Positions 1 through 5,698 of a stretch of DNA of 6,439 bases are shown piece by piece. Positions within the stretch are counted from its first letter, which is position 1. Every line of letters starts with the position of its first letter. Origin of the DNA: an uncultured Collinsella sp. (GTDB taxonomy: Bacteria; Actinomycetota; Coriobacteriia; Coriobacteriales; Coriobacteriaceae); assembly GCA_938045085.1 (NCBI GenBank), contig CALINZ010000105.1, positions 1 to 6,439 of the forward strand. The letters run 5' to 3'. The translations under genes were made by a program, and so were the position numbers. The notes under the pieces were generated by a model, which saw only the letters and a list, made by a program, of their open reading frames with translations, was not told where the DNA came from and ran no database searches.

Positions 1-132
1 CCGGCGAGCGTCCGTGCCTATCTGGACCCGGTGCTGTTCTACGCCATGAACTGCGAGCTGCGTGCCGCACGCGGCAAGGTGTTTGATCACGATCCCGATT
101 TCCGTCGCTATATGGGTGTTGTCGAGTACTAG
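1..132 (+). CDS. C-terminal end of a probable SIS-domain sugar-phosphate deglycase/isomerase (FrlB-like), partial
   Basis: Frame 1 is open from the left edge and ends at TAG 130-132, giving the last 43 residues of a protein that begins outside the window. The tail runs from PASVRAYLDPVLFYAMN to a terminal RRYMGVVEY. Too little is present to show a domain. The assignment rests on two points: the gene lies 14 nt upstream of an FrlD-like kinase, and the R-R-Y-M...V-x-Y ending fits what I remember of FrlB-type SIS deglycases, which I could not verify. In such pairs the kinase makes a fructosamine 6-phosphate and the SIS enzyme splits it in the cytoplasm to glucose 6-phosphate plus the free amine. 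Other SIS-type sugar isomerases remain possible. The reading frame itself is secure; the function is an inference from context. Confidence 0.55.
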   Translation, partial: PASVRAYLDPVLFYAMNCELRAARGKVFDHDPDFRRYMGVVEY

Positions 133-146
133 AAGGGACAAAGGCC

Positions 147-1010
147 ATGGCATTTAACGTTAACGCGCTCGGATTTGGCGACAACGTCGTCGATCGCTAC
201 GAGCATATCCACACCATGTATCCCGGCGGCAATGCGGTGAACTTCGCCGTTTATGCCAAGAAATGCGGTGCCGCACGCTGTGCATACATGGGCATTTTTG
301 GCAATGACGCCGCTGCCGAGCATGTCATTGCAAGCCTCGAGGATGAGGGTATCGAGCTTGACAAGTGCGAGCAGATGATTGGCGAGAACGGAGCGGCTCG
401 CGTGACCGTCGTTGACGGTGACCGTGTCTTCCTCGGCTCCAACGAGGGCGGTATCCGTGGCGATGCGCGCTATGTCCTCGATCGCTTTGACCTTTCGTAC
501 ATGAAGCAGTTCGATGTGGTTCATTCGGGCAACTATTGCTTTACCGAGCGCGAGCTGCCCAAGTTGAAGGCTGCGGGCGTCACGGTCTCTTTTGACTTTT
601 CGGACGACTCTACCGACGAGTACTACGAGCAGATTGCGCCCTACGTCGATTTCGCTTTCTTTAGTGCGGCGGATGCTGCGAGTGAGGATGAGATTCGCGA
701 GCGTCTGGCATGGGTGAAGGGCCTGGGTCCGCGTTTTGTGTCGGCTACGGCGGGCGCCGAGGGCTGCATTGCTTACGACGGCGATCGTTATTACCGCCAG
801 CTGGCTAAACCGGTAACGGACATGAAGGACACCATGGGGGCGGGCGACTCGTTCCTTACCTCGTTTTTGATGTGCTATCTCGATTCCGCCAAGCGTGGTG
901 AAGATGGCGCCGAGGCCATCGAGCGCGCGCTCGACTTTGCTGCCGGGTTTGCCTCGACCGTGTGCGGCATGGAAGGTTCTTGGGGCCACGGAGCACCAAT
1001 CGTCGAATAG
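147..1010 (+). CDS. frlD: PfkB-family sugar kinase, fructoselysine 6-kinase (FrlD)-like
   Basis: This is an intact 287-residue ribokinase/PfkB-family kinase, a usual length for the FrlD group. It probably phosphorylates the 6-position of a fructosamine (Amadori product) with ATP in the cytoplasm, feeding the deglycase encoded just upstream. The N-terminal strand (LGFGDNVVDRY, residues 8-18) leads to the substrate motif PGGNAVNFAVY (26-36), nearly the same as the SGGNAVNVAVY I recall from E. coli FrlD. A DFSDD segment follows in mid-protein, then PYVDFAF, and the PfkB signature DTMGAGDSF near 228-236 with D234 as the expected catalytic base. The ATG at 147 is preceded by an AAGGGA Shine-Dalgarno at 133-138. 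The gene ends in TAG and is followed by a hairpin. Family membership is nearly certain. The exact substrate (fructoselysine, another fructose-amino acid or glucoselysine) cannot be read from the sequence, so the gene symbol is tentative. Confidence 0.85.
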   Translation: MAFNVNALGFGDNVVDRYEHIHTMYPGGNAVNFAVYAKKCGAARCAYMGIFGNDAAAEHVIASLEDEGIELDKCEQMIGENGAARVTVVDGDRVFLGSNEGGIRGDARYVLDRFDLSYMKQFDVVHSGNYCFTERELPKLKAAGVTVSFDFSDDSTDEYYEQIAPYVDFAFFSAADAASEDEIRERLAWVKGLGPRFVSATAGAEGCIAYDGDRYYRQLAKPVTDMKDTMGAGDSFLTSFLMCYLDSAKRGEDGAEAIERALDFAAGFASTVCGMEGSWGHGAPIVE

Positions 1011-1080
1011 CTTAAGAAAGCGTACGGCGGTCTGGCTATGAGGCCTTGGACAGCCGATGCAAAACAATAAGCGAAACGCG

Positions 1081-1114
1081 AAAAGGGGGCTCGCCATGTG
1101 GCGGGTCCCCTTTT
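1081..1114 (+). terminator. Strong 15-bp hairpin between the two PfkB genes: terminator or leaky attenuator
   Basis: The left arm 1081-1095 (AAAAGGGGGCTCGCC) pairs along its whole length with the right arm 1100-1114 (GGCGGGTCCCCTTTT) around a four-base loop (ATGT), with two G-U wobbles and no bulge. An A-run on the 5' side and a T4 run on the 3' side are typical of intrinsic terminators, though the T tract is short and belongs to the stem. The hairpin ends 7 nt before the Shine-Dalgarno of the next kinase, so no promoter fits between them. Either transcription reads through from upstream, making this a partial terminator that lowers downstream expression, or a promoter lies at 1011-1080 and the hairpin sits in a 5' leader. 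I saw no convincing -35/-10 pair at 1011-1080. Confidence 0.7.
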
Positions 1115-1121
1115 GAACATT

Positions 1122-1127
1122 GGAGAA
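1122..1127 (+). promoter_or_regulatory. Shine-Dalgarno of the second PfkB gene
   Basis: GGAGAA lies 4-9 nt before the ATG at 1132. It favours that ATG over an in-frame TTG at 1120, which would overlap the ribosome site and has no Shine-Dalgarno of its own outside the hairpin. Confidence 0.75.
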
Positions 1128-1131
1128 GACC

Positions 1132-1932
1132 ATGGGTATTAAAGCGTGTGCGGCTGGTTTTTGCTGCGCGGACGTCTATCAAAACATCGGCGTGTTCTAT
1201 CCGACTGGTAATGGCATTGACTGGGGTATCCATCTTGCACGAATGGGCGTTTCGGTATCCGCCGTGTCGGTTGTCGGCAAGGACGAGTACGGAGACAAGA
1301 TGAGAGAGGCGCTGGCCGCTGAGGGGTTCGATATCTCACATCTGCGGGTGGAAGATGGCGACACCTCGGTGATGCTCATGGCATTGAAAGACGGCGTCGA
1401 TCGCGTGCATCTCGAGGCAATCGATGGCGTAATGGAGACATATCGACCGAATGAAGACGACCGGGCGTTTATCCTAGAGCATGACATCATTCATACCGAC
1501 CTGTTTGGCAATTGTTTGGACCTCCTGCCCGAATGGCATGATGCGGGCAAGACGGTGGTTATGGACTTCTCGGTGTTCAGCCAGGATCCCGAATATGCAT
1601 GCGAGGCTCATTTTCCTTACGTTGACTATGCGTTCATGTCGTTTGAAGAAGACACTCCGGAGCTGCGGGACTGGGTACGCCACGTGCAGGAATTGGGACC
1701 GCGCGTTGCGGTTGCCACGCTTGGCGAGAAGGGAAGCATTGCCTATGACGGTGAGCGCTTCTATGAGTGCGGGATTGTACCGGCGGAGAAGGTCGTTAAT
1801 ACCGTGGGTGCCGGCGACTCGTATATTGCCGGGTTTACCAAGGGCGTGATCGATGGCCTTGATATTCCGGCGTGTATGAAGGCGGGCGCTGAGCTGTCGT
1901 CCCGAGTGATTGGTTCGTTTGAGCCGTACTAG
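1132..1932 (+). CDS. Second PfkB-family sugar kinase, divergent FrlD paralogue
   Basis: This is an intact 266-residue PfkB kinase, clearly paralogous to the kinase just upstream. Shared landmarks are MDFS in mid-protein, FPYVDYAFMSFEED, ELGPRVAVATLGEKGSIAYDGERFY, and the catalytic signature TVGAGDSY at 224-231 with D229 as the expected base. It should therefore transfer phosphate from ATP to a sugar or ketosamine-like hydroxyl. The substrate loop differs: where the first kinase has PGGNAVNFAV, this one has PTGNGIDWGI (24-33). The first Gly of the usual GG pair is Thr and the second Asn of the motif is Asp, pointing to a different substrate. The gene starts a run of five closely spaced genes and is most likely the first catabolic step for their pathway. 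Generic annotation may call it carbohydrate kinase or fructoselysine 6-kinase. The catalytic apparatus is plainly visible; the substrate is unknown. Confidence 0.85.
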   Translation: MGIKACAAGFCCADVYQNIGVFYPTGNGIDWGIHLARMGVSVSAVSVVGKDEYGDKMREALAAEGFDISHLRVEDGDTSVMLMALKDGVDRVHLEAIDGVMETYRPNEDDRAFILEHDIIHTDLFGNCLDLLPEWHDAGKTVVMDFSVFSQDPEYACEAHFPYVDYAFMSFEEDTPELRDWVRHVQELGPRVAVATLGEKGSIAYDGERFYECGIVPAEKVVNTVGAGDSYIAGFTKGVIDGLDIPACMKAGAELSSRVIGSFEPY

Positions 1933-1946
1933 GGTCAAATGCCTGG

Positions 1947-1953
1947 AAAGGAG
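1947..1953 (+). promoter_or_regulatory. Shine-Dalgarno deciding the amidohydrolase start
   Basis: AAAGGAG ends 6 nt before the ATG at 1960. The alternative in-frame ATG at 1939 would place this ribosome site inside the coding sequence and add the residues MPGKEYE ahead of MVIDM. MVIDM is the natural beginning of an amidohydrolase barrel, so 1960 is preferred. Confidence 0.8.
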
Positions 1954-1959
1954 TACGAA

Positions 1960-2820
1960 ATGGTTATCGACATGTTGGTTCAGCCCATGCTCTACGGCGA
2001 GATCTGTACGCCGGGTGATGAGCCTGATGGATTCGGTTTTTGGTCACGAGAATTTGGTATGGGGCATATGGGTCCCATGGATTGGGACGAGCTTCAAGTT
2101 GAGATGGACGTCTGCGATGTGCAGAAGAGCTTGCTCATGCCGCTCGATGTAACCACGGCATGCGGAGGGCATTTTGGCACCAATGACCAGATTGCCATGC
2201 TGGTTGCCGCGCATCCCGATCGTCTGTGGGGATTTGCGAGCGTAGATCCGCGGGTGAGCAGTGCCGCAGGCGAATTGGAGCGCGCCTTTACCGAGCTGGG
2301 GGCAAAGGGGCTTTGTCTGCATCCGGCAAAGCAGGGTTTTGACCCCGATGATGCTGTGGCTGAGCCGCTTTACGAGCTGTGCGAGCGCTATAACAAGCCG
2401 GTGGTTTTCCATGCCGGTATGTCTTGGGAGCCGGGCGCAGAGCTCTCGCGCAGTAACCCGCTTGCATTTGAGCACACAATCGCAACGCATCCAAATGTGC
2501 GTTTTAGTTTGACCCACTTTGGCTGGCCCTGGGTGCGCGAGACCGTGGCGATGCTGCTCAAGTATCCCAACTGCTACACGGACACCTCTATCACTTACAT
2601 CGATTCGCCCGAGGAGATGATGCAGCGTCTTTTCACGGTCGATATGGGGCCGCTGTGGTATGAGCGCGCGCTATCGCATCAAGTGATGTTCGCCAGCAAT
2701 ACGCCGCGTTTCCGTGCGTTCAAACTCAAGCGGGCGCTCGATACCGTGTCCATGCGCGATGATGCGCGAGAAAGGCTCTACTGGGGTAATGCCCTGCGTT
2801 TTCTTGAAGGGGATGAGTAA
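1960..2820 (+). CDS. Amidohydrolase-2-family TIM-barrel protein with altered metal site
   Basis: This 286-residue protein has the layout of the Amidohydro_2 family: MVIDM at the first strand, MLVAAHPDRLWGFASVDPR, then AKGLCLHPAKQGF (H121), KPVVFHAGMSW (H151), FSLTHFGWPW (H186), and a C-terminal YWGNALRFL helix. Family members are metal-assisted hydrolases or decarboxylases, often acting on lactones, carboxylated rings or amides. Here the first-strand HxH that normally holds a metal is absent (DMLVQP, residues 4-9), and the final barrel Asp, usually in an FGSD-type motif, is Asn (FASN, N247). H121, H151 and H186 remain. The protein may use a single metal, act without one, or bind rather than hydrolyse its ligand. 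It starts 27 nt after the second PfkB gene and stops 2 nt before the next start, so it is in the same operon. Fold assignment is firm; the reaction is unknown. Confidence 0.8.
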   Translation: MVIDMLVQPMLYGEICTPGDEPDGFGFWSREFGMGHMGPMDWDELQVEMDVCDVQKSLLMPLDVTTACGGHFGTNDQIAMLVAAHPDRLWGFASVDPRVSSAAGELERAFTELGAKGLCLHPAKQGFDPDDAVAEPLYELCERYNKPVVFHAGMSWEPGAELSRSNPLAFEHTIATHPNVRFSLTHFGWPWVRETVAMLLKYPNCYTDTSITYIDSPEEMMQRLFTVDMGPLWYERALSHQVMFASNTPRFRAFKLKRALDTVSMRDDARERLYWGNALRFLEGDE

Positions 2821-2822
2821 AC

Positions 2823-3251
2823 ATGGTGACGCTCGAAACATTGAGCTATCTATCGACTGCTCCGGACCAGTTCATCGATATTACCGAAGACGTGCACGCT
2901 GCCATCGAACGCAGCTCGGTGACCAATGGCTTGGCAGCGATTATTTTGTCGCATACGACCTGTGGAATCGTGGTAAACGAGGGGCTGCCCTGCGTGGAGA
3001 CGGATCTTATGGAAACGCTTGATCGCATCGCCCCACTCGATGCCCCCTATGCACATGCACACTTCCTGCCGAGCTATGGAGCCACCGGCAACAACTCCTG
3101 TGGGCATATCAAGAGCATGATTTGTGGGAACAGTTGCTTCTTTCCCGTCCAAGATGGCCACATCGTGTGCGGAAGTGCCCAGAACATCTATCTTGCGGAG
3201 TTTGACGGTCCGCAGAAGCGAAAAGTGTACGTCGAGGTGCTGGGGGAGTAA
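2823..3251 (+). CDS. YjbQ/UPF0047 family protein
   Basis: This 142-residue protein spans the whole single-domain YjbQ (UPF0047) family, which usually runs about 130-140 residues. Diagnostic segments in order are LSHTTCGIVVNEG (42-54, with the family's H-T-T and N-E), GHIKSMICGNS (94-104, matching the usual AHLKA-LLG), FPVQDGHIVCGSAQNIYLAEFDGP (107-130), and the closing VYVEVLG. Family members have been credited with weak thiamine-phosphate-synthase-type activity, but their physiological role is unsettled. The usual GTWQ is GSAQ here, and there are six cysteines (47, 57, 93, 101, 105, 116), many for a small cytoplasmic protein. The start lies 2 nt after the amidohydrolase stop, with GAAGGGGA at 2806-2813 as ribosome site inside the previous gene, suggesting translational coupling. 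Its place in a sugar-kinase operon suggests a catabolic role rather than thiamine synthesis; that is inference. Confidence 0.82.
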   Translation: MVTLETLSYLSTAPDQFIDITEDVHAAIERSSVTNGLAAIILSHTTCGIVVNEGLPCVETDLMETLDRIAPLDAPYAHAHFLPSYGATGNNSCGHIKSMICGNSCFFPVQDGHIVCGSAQNIYLAEFDGPQKRKVYVEVLGE

Positions 3252-3272
3252 CGTCCCTGCAATAACCCTATG

Positions 3273-3278
3273 AAGGAG
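3273..3278 (+). promoter_or_regulatory. Shine-Dalgarno of the BtpA-like gene
   Basis: AAGGAG lies 6 nt before the ATG at 3285. It overlaps an earlier in-frame ATG at 3270, which is thereby ruled out as the real start. Confidence 0.8.
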
Positions 3279-3284
3279 CACGCT

Positions 3285-4095
3285 ATGTCGTTTCTAACTT
3301 CGATGTTCAAGACCGAAAAGCCGGTTATCGGAATGCTGCACCTGCGTCCTCTGCCGGGCGACCCACTGTATTACCCGGGTGGAAGCGTGTCGCAGGTCGT
3401 GGAAGCCGCCAAGCGCGATCTCGAGGCGTTGCAACAGGGCGGTGTCGATGGCATTTTGATTAGCAATGAGCTCTCGATGCCCTATGAGCAGCACGTTTCT
3501 CCCTCAACCCTTGCATCGATGGGCTATGTAATCGGAGCTCTGTCCCATGATCTGTCGACCCCTTGGGGAGCCGAGGCTATTTACGACGGTGATGCCACAA
3601 TCGAGCTGTGCGCTGCTGTCGATGCGCAGTTCACGCGCTGCAATTTTTGCGGTGCCTGGGCCGGTGATCTCGGGCTGATTAATCGAGATTTCGCGCACAC
3701 CATGCGTCGCAAGGCGGCGCTGCGCCTGGATGACCTCAAGCTTTTTCACTTCAACACGAGCGAGGGGGGAGGTTTATCTCAACGACCGCACGACTGCGGA
3801 CATTGCCGATTCACTTCTCTTTAATTGCCTTCCGGATGCAATGGTCATCGGCGGTTCGGCTGCCGGTCGTGGCGCTTCGGGCGAGCTTGCCGATGAAGTC
3901 CGCGAGCGTGTTGGCGAAGTACCTGTGGTATGTGGCACCGGTTGTCGCGAAAATACCGTGGCTGACGTATTCGCTCACTACGATGGTGCGTTTGTCGGCA
4001 CGTGCTTAAAGTGCGACGGAAAGCTGGATGCCCCGGTCGATGTTGAGCGGGTAGCTCGTTTTATGGCTGCCGCTCGTACGGCGCGAGGGGAGTAG
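3285..4095 (+). pseudogene. BtpA/SgcQ-family TIM-barrel protein, interrupted by a +1-base frameshift
   Basis: The first frame encodes KPVIGMLHLRPLPGDPLYYPGG (about residues 11-32), GGVDGILISNELSMPY and LDDLKLFHFNTSEG, the N-terminal two thirds of a BtpA-family protein, then goes out of frame and stops at TAA 3822-3824 (179 residues). The next frame continues with EVYLNDRTTADIADSLLF, DAMVIGGSAAGRG, PVVCGTGCRENTVADVF and DGAFVGTCLKCDGKLDAPVDVERVARFM, the rest of the family, ending at TAG 4093-4095. Removing one G from 3764-3769 rejoins them into about 269 residues, the normal family length. BtpA was named for photosystem I biogenesis in cyanobacteria, but homologues such as SgcQ sit in sugar operons and the fold resembles phosphosugar-binding barrels, so an aldolase- or epimerase-like role is plausible but unproven. 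The start is 33 nt after the YjbQ stop. The lesion could be a real mutation or a sequencing error. Confidence 0.88.
3764..3769 (+). other. G6 homopolymer, site of the frameshift in the BtpA-like gene
   Basis: Six consecutive Gs stand where five would keep the family reading GAG GGG GAG GTT TAT (E-G-E-V-Y). Shifting from the upstream to the downstream frame requires skipping one base, so a simple -1 ribosomal slip would not repair it. Confidence 0.85.
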
Positions 4096-4101
4096 GCACC
4101 T

Positions 4102-5619
4102 ATGGCGCTCTATCTGGGTATTGATATTGGGACAAGCGCCTCTAAAGGCGTTTTAATCGATGATCGATGCAACATCGTTTGCCAAGCTTCTTGTGGACAC
4201 GAGACGGACAACCCGTGTGATGGATGGTACCAGCATGATGCGGAGGCAGTTTTGTGGGGCGATTTTTGCCGCTTGTCGCGCGAGCTGGTGGCGCGATCGG
4301 GGGTTAACGCGGCACAGATCGGATGCGTGGGCCTTTCCGCATTGGGTTGCGACTGTGTGCCGGTCGATACCGAGTGCAACGCGCTGGCGCCCGCGATTTT
4401 GTATGGAGTCGATGCACGTTCGAAGCCGCAGATTGACGAGCTCCTTTCCGAATATGGGTCAGATCGCGCACGCGAGCTTTTCGGGCATGATCCCTGTTCG
4501 TCAGATATTGCTCCCAAGATCTTGTGGTTTAAGGAGAATATGCCCGAGGTGCACGAACGTGCCGCGAAGTTCCTGACGGCGTCATCGTTTCTGTGCGCAA
4601 AGTTGACGGGGCGTTTTACGGTGGACCGTTATTTAGCGGAGGATTTTCTTCCCCTATACGACCGCTACACCTGGAAGGTTGATGCTCGGGAATGTGCTCG
4701 TTTCTGCCGGCCTGACCAGATGGCGGAGGTGATGTCGGCTACCGATATTGCCGGGGTGATTACGCAGCGTGCGGCTGAGGCGACGGGGCTCGCGGCAGGG
4801 ACACCTGTCTTAGTGGGAACGGGCGACTCTGGTGCCGAGGCCATTTCGACGGGTGTATTCCGTCCCGGCGATATGATGGTTCAGTTGGGGAGTACGGCGT
4901 ATTTCATCTACCTAGCTGATCATATGATCGATGATGCCCGCCTGTGGCCGGGGACGTTTATCATTCCCGGAACTTACGGGATTTGCGCGGGGACCAATAC
5001 GGCGGGCGCACTCACATCGTGGCTGCGCCAAGAGCTGTATCGCGACGCCGTAGAGGCCGAGGGCCACGGTGGTCCCGATGCCTATTCGGTTATGGCGAAT
5101 GATGCCGCCGACGTGGCGCCGGGTGCCGATGGGCTCCTGTGTCTGCCGTACTTTGCGGGGGAGCGTACTCCGCTCAACGATCCCGAGGCGCGTGGCGTCT
5201 TCTTTGGCCTGACCGGAAGGCATACGCGAGCCCATATGGTTCGCGCCGCCTTGGAAGGCGTCGCGTATACCGTTGCATCCCATGTCGACATTATCGAGCG
5301 AGAGCATGGACTGCCAATTGGGCGCATTATGCTTGTCGGAGGTGGAACCAAGAATCCAGTTTGGATGTAGGCTATCGCCGACGTATGCGGGCGCGAGGTC
5401 TCGGTTGCCAAGGTTACGGTGGGCGCATGCTTCGGTGATGCCATCATGGCAGCTCTCGCAGGTGGCGCTTATGCATCATGGGATGAACTCGCCCGAGTCC
5501 TTGGCGTTGCGCAAACAATCGAGCCCGATATGGCTGCCCACGAGTTATATGCGTCGCGTCGTCATATCTTTGACGAATTGTATGCACGCAACTGTGATCT
5601 CATGCACGAATTGGTGTAA
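4102..5619 (+). pseudogene. FGGY-family carbohydrate kinase interrupted by an in-frame amber codon
   Basis: One frame reads as a full-length FGGY kinase of 506 codons, close to the family's roughly 500 residues, but TAG at 5368-5370 interrupts it after residue 422. Visible landmarks are the N-terminal phosphate loop LGIDIGTSASKG (D8), WYQHDAEAVLWGD, VLVGTGDSGAEA (236-246, D242 the likely catalytic base), the C-terminal-domain signature PYFAGERTPLNDPEARGVFFGL with RAALEGVAY, and the adenosine-loop VGGGTKNPVWM (412-422). After the stop the same frame gives AIADVCG, GACFGDAIMAALAGGAY and a final helix, so 82 residues of good family sequence are cut off. The protein resembles xylulokinase-like enzymes that phosphorylate ketoses or polyols with ATP; the substrate is unknown. 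Ribosome site GAGGGGAG (4085-4092) overlaps the previous gene's end, with a 6-nt gap between genes. If the stop is real, the product lacks part of the nucleotide-binding domain and is probably inactive. Confidence 0.88.
5368..5370 (+). other. In-frame TAG within the FGGY kinase, probable CAG (Gln) to TAG nonsense change
   Basis: The context is N-P-V-W-M-stop-A-I-A-D. Homologues such as E. coli XylB read W-R-Q-M-L-A-D here as I recall it, so Gln is expected and a single C to T transition explains the codon. TAG also ends four other reading frames in this window (132, 1010, 1932, 4095), which argues against general recoding of TAG to Gln. Confidence 0.8.
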
Positions 5620-5641
5620 TGCTGCCGAACTGTACTGCCTA

Positions 5642-5687
5642 CCAATAGGGACTGCGTTGTGCGATTCGCATGTCCCTTGGCATTTTT
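5642..5687 (+). terminator. Intrinsic terminator ending the five-gene run
   Basis: Beginning 22 nt after the FGGY reading frame ends, CCAA (5642-5645), GGGAC (5648-5652) and TGCG (5653-5656) pair with CGCA (5667-5670), GTCCC (5672-5676) and TTGG (5677-5680). The stem has a TA bulge on the left, a single T bulge on the right and a 10-nt loop. CA and a T5 tract (5683-5687) follow directly. The orientation suits the + strand operon; on the - strand the same hairpin has no T tract, so the converging gene may be terminated less efficiently. The 79-nt space between the two stop codons holds nothing else that I can see. Confidence 0.7.
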
Positions 5688-5698
5688 GCCCACAGGGG

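Noticed and set aside
1046..1070. TTGGAC followed by CAATAA as a possible promoter before the second PfkB gene
   Set aside because: The spacing is only 13 nt and both boxes are poor, so it cannot be supported as a promoter.
129..1133. Long reverse-strand open frame of 334 codons opposite the first PfkB gene
   Set aside because: Its translation matches no family I recognise, it lies wholly antisense to a clear kinase, and long antisense frames are common in GC-rich coding DNA.
1474..1938. Reverse-strand open frame opposite the second PfkB gene
   Set aside because: It is a shadow of the kinase codons with low-complexity, Arg/His/Leu-rich composition and no ribosome site.
3010..3023. A TGGAAACGCTTGAT sequence resembling a catabolite-responsive (cre) site
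   Set aside because: It lies inside the YjbQ coding sequence, lacks the closing CA of the consensus, and no promoter is nearby; chance similarity is more likely.
3764..3775. Programmed -1 ribosomal frameshifting on the G run of the BtpA-like gene
   Set aside because: The frame change needed is +1 (skipping one base), so -1 slippage would enter the wrong frame; I also saw no clear downstream stimulatory structure.
5419..5619. A separate small gene starting at GTG after the amber codon
   Set aside because: The residues continue the FGGY C-terminal domain in the same frame, and there is no good ribosome site before the GTG; it is the tail of the broken kinase.
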